Below the pieces are notes generated by a model, which was given only the letters and a program-made list of their open reading frames with translations, was not told where the DNA came from and did no database searches. Made by a program: the position numbers and the translations under genes. 46,474 nt of DNA. Origin: Ancylothrix sp. D3o (GTDB lineage: Bacteria; Cyanobacteriota; Cyanobacteriia; Cyanobacteriales; Oscillatoriaceae). The DNA is taken from positions 1 to 46,474 of the forward strand of contig NZ_JAMXEX010000019.1 of assembly GCF_025370775.1 (NCBI RefSeq). Reading direction: 5' to 3'. Every line of letters begins with the position of its first letter. Positions within the stretch are counted from its first letter, which is position 1. Shown piece after piece: positions 45,961 to 46,474 of this stretch.

Positions 45961-46226
45961 TGAATTCATCCTAACAGCATCAGCGAATTGCTGGGGAAAA
46001 AACCTAAAGATGGCTTTTTAAGCAATCTTGGCGTTAGCGTTCCCAACGCTACTAACAGTTAATGGTAGGCGGACAACCTCTCTTTTTAAGATGGCTCAGC
46101 CACTATTACACCTGCTGCGTTCCACTCTACCCAATTTATCTGGTGACTTCGTAACCACCTAAAAAAATAGGGGTAGTACCACCCACCCCAGCAACCTAAA
46201 AATTAATGTTTTTCCAGGCTATCACT

Positions 46227-46474
46227 ATGAATACCATCAGCGCCATCTCATTCCCAAAGGGCACGCCTGAAGCCCTTATCACGGAAGCATTAGACAGTTT
46301 CCCTCCCTTCCACCGGCTCCTCGAAAACAATCGGCTACCCGAAATCAAATTGTCACTCTTGCTGGCACAATTCTTTTCAACCAAAGAGTTAAATAACTTC
46401 CTCTTGTTCAACCGGCTTGGCTATGTCGGTCGGATCAATACGTTGAGCTTCCCCTCTCAATATCTGCCACCAAA
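46227..46474 (+). CDS. Unidentified gene, 5' part, runs off the window
   Basis: An ATG opens a frame that has no stop to the window end (82 codons). It reads ISFPKGTPEALITEALDSFP, then LPEIKLSLLLAQFFSTKELN and FNRLGYVGRINTLSFPSQYL. Composition and amphipathic pattern are protein-like, and better than the opposite-strand frame at 46196-46411. No family recognised; no good ribosome site, which lowers confidence. Confidence 0.4.
   Translation, partial: MNTISAISFPKGTPEALITEALDSFPPFHRLLENNRLPEIKLSLLLAQFFSTKELNNFLLFNRLGYVGRINTLSFPSQYLPP

Noticed and set aside
46196-46411. 71-aa minus-strand frame at the right end
   Set aside because: The plus-strand frame over the same bases is longer, open to the window end and more protein-like.
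1-46474. tRNA or rRNA genes
   Set aside because: I looked for cloverleaf cores and GTTCGAATC-type T-arms and for rRNA landmarks and saw none.

Overview
The window looks like a cyanobacterial chromosome segment. HIP1-type GCGATCGC octamers recur (for example near 3160, 16000, 27360 and 34890), the phenylalanine ammonia-lyase closely resembles the Anabaena/Nostoc type, and hphA-hphB-hphCD is a cyanobacterial gene set. The large share of decayed sequence and repeats suggests a filamentous, secondary-metabolite-rich strain, but I cannot name the genus from the sequence.

Left part (1-26 kb), an accessory and defence-like island. An antitoxin-like gene without its toxin (91-333) precedes the first of at least five long arrays of a degenerate 18-bp unit with core GCCGGTGG (633-1340, 8570-9785, 16890-17735, 20304-21784, 24590-25510, plus a remnant near 10.8 kb). 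Between the arrays are three groups of genes. (1) A minus-strand type I restriction-modification operon keeps hsdM and hsdS but only the last ~44 codons of a gene that is probably hsdR. It is followed by a CARF-like/AAA ATPase/DUF3696 fusion and a PLD-like protein. (2) A two-gene unit encodes a 1231-aa UPF1-like SF1 helicase and an unrecognised 472-aa partner. (3) Small genes follow: a Cys-rich protein with an internal duplication, two secreted proteins (LprI-like and LppP/LprE-like), a pnuC-nadR NAD-salvage pair, a broken IS982 transposase and a zinc-ribbon protein. Several genes end abruptly where an array begins.

Right part (26-45 kb), a biosynthetic gene cluster. On the minus strand, in transcription order: phenylalanine ammonia-lyase, an acyl-ACP ligase with a C-terminal carrier domain, a large NRPS (TubC-C-A-T-C-A[PilZ]-T-C) and an MFS exporter. 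Divergently, on the plus strand, lies the homophenylalanine pathway hphA-hphB-hphCD. A 354-bp element with 35-bp terminal inverted repeats sits in the shared upstream region. The inferred logic is: PAL makes cinnamate, the ligase loads it as the starter acyl group, hph makes L-homophenylalanine from the Phe/phenylpyruvate pool, the NRPS joins the parts, and the MFS protein exports the product. The most unusual enzyme feature is a PilZ-like (c-di-GMP-binding fold) domain inserted in the second adenylation domain.

Right end (45-46.5 kb): an HTH regulator reading leftward, a strong sigma70-type promoter reading rightward with direct repeats and a small hairpin (a possible ncRNA or leader), and an open reading frame that runs off the window.
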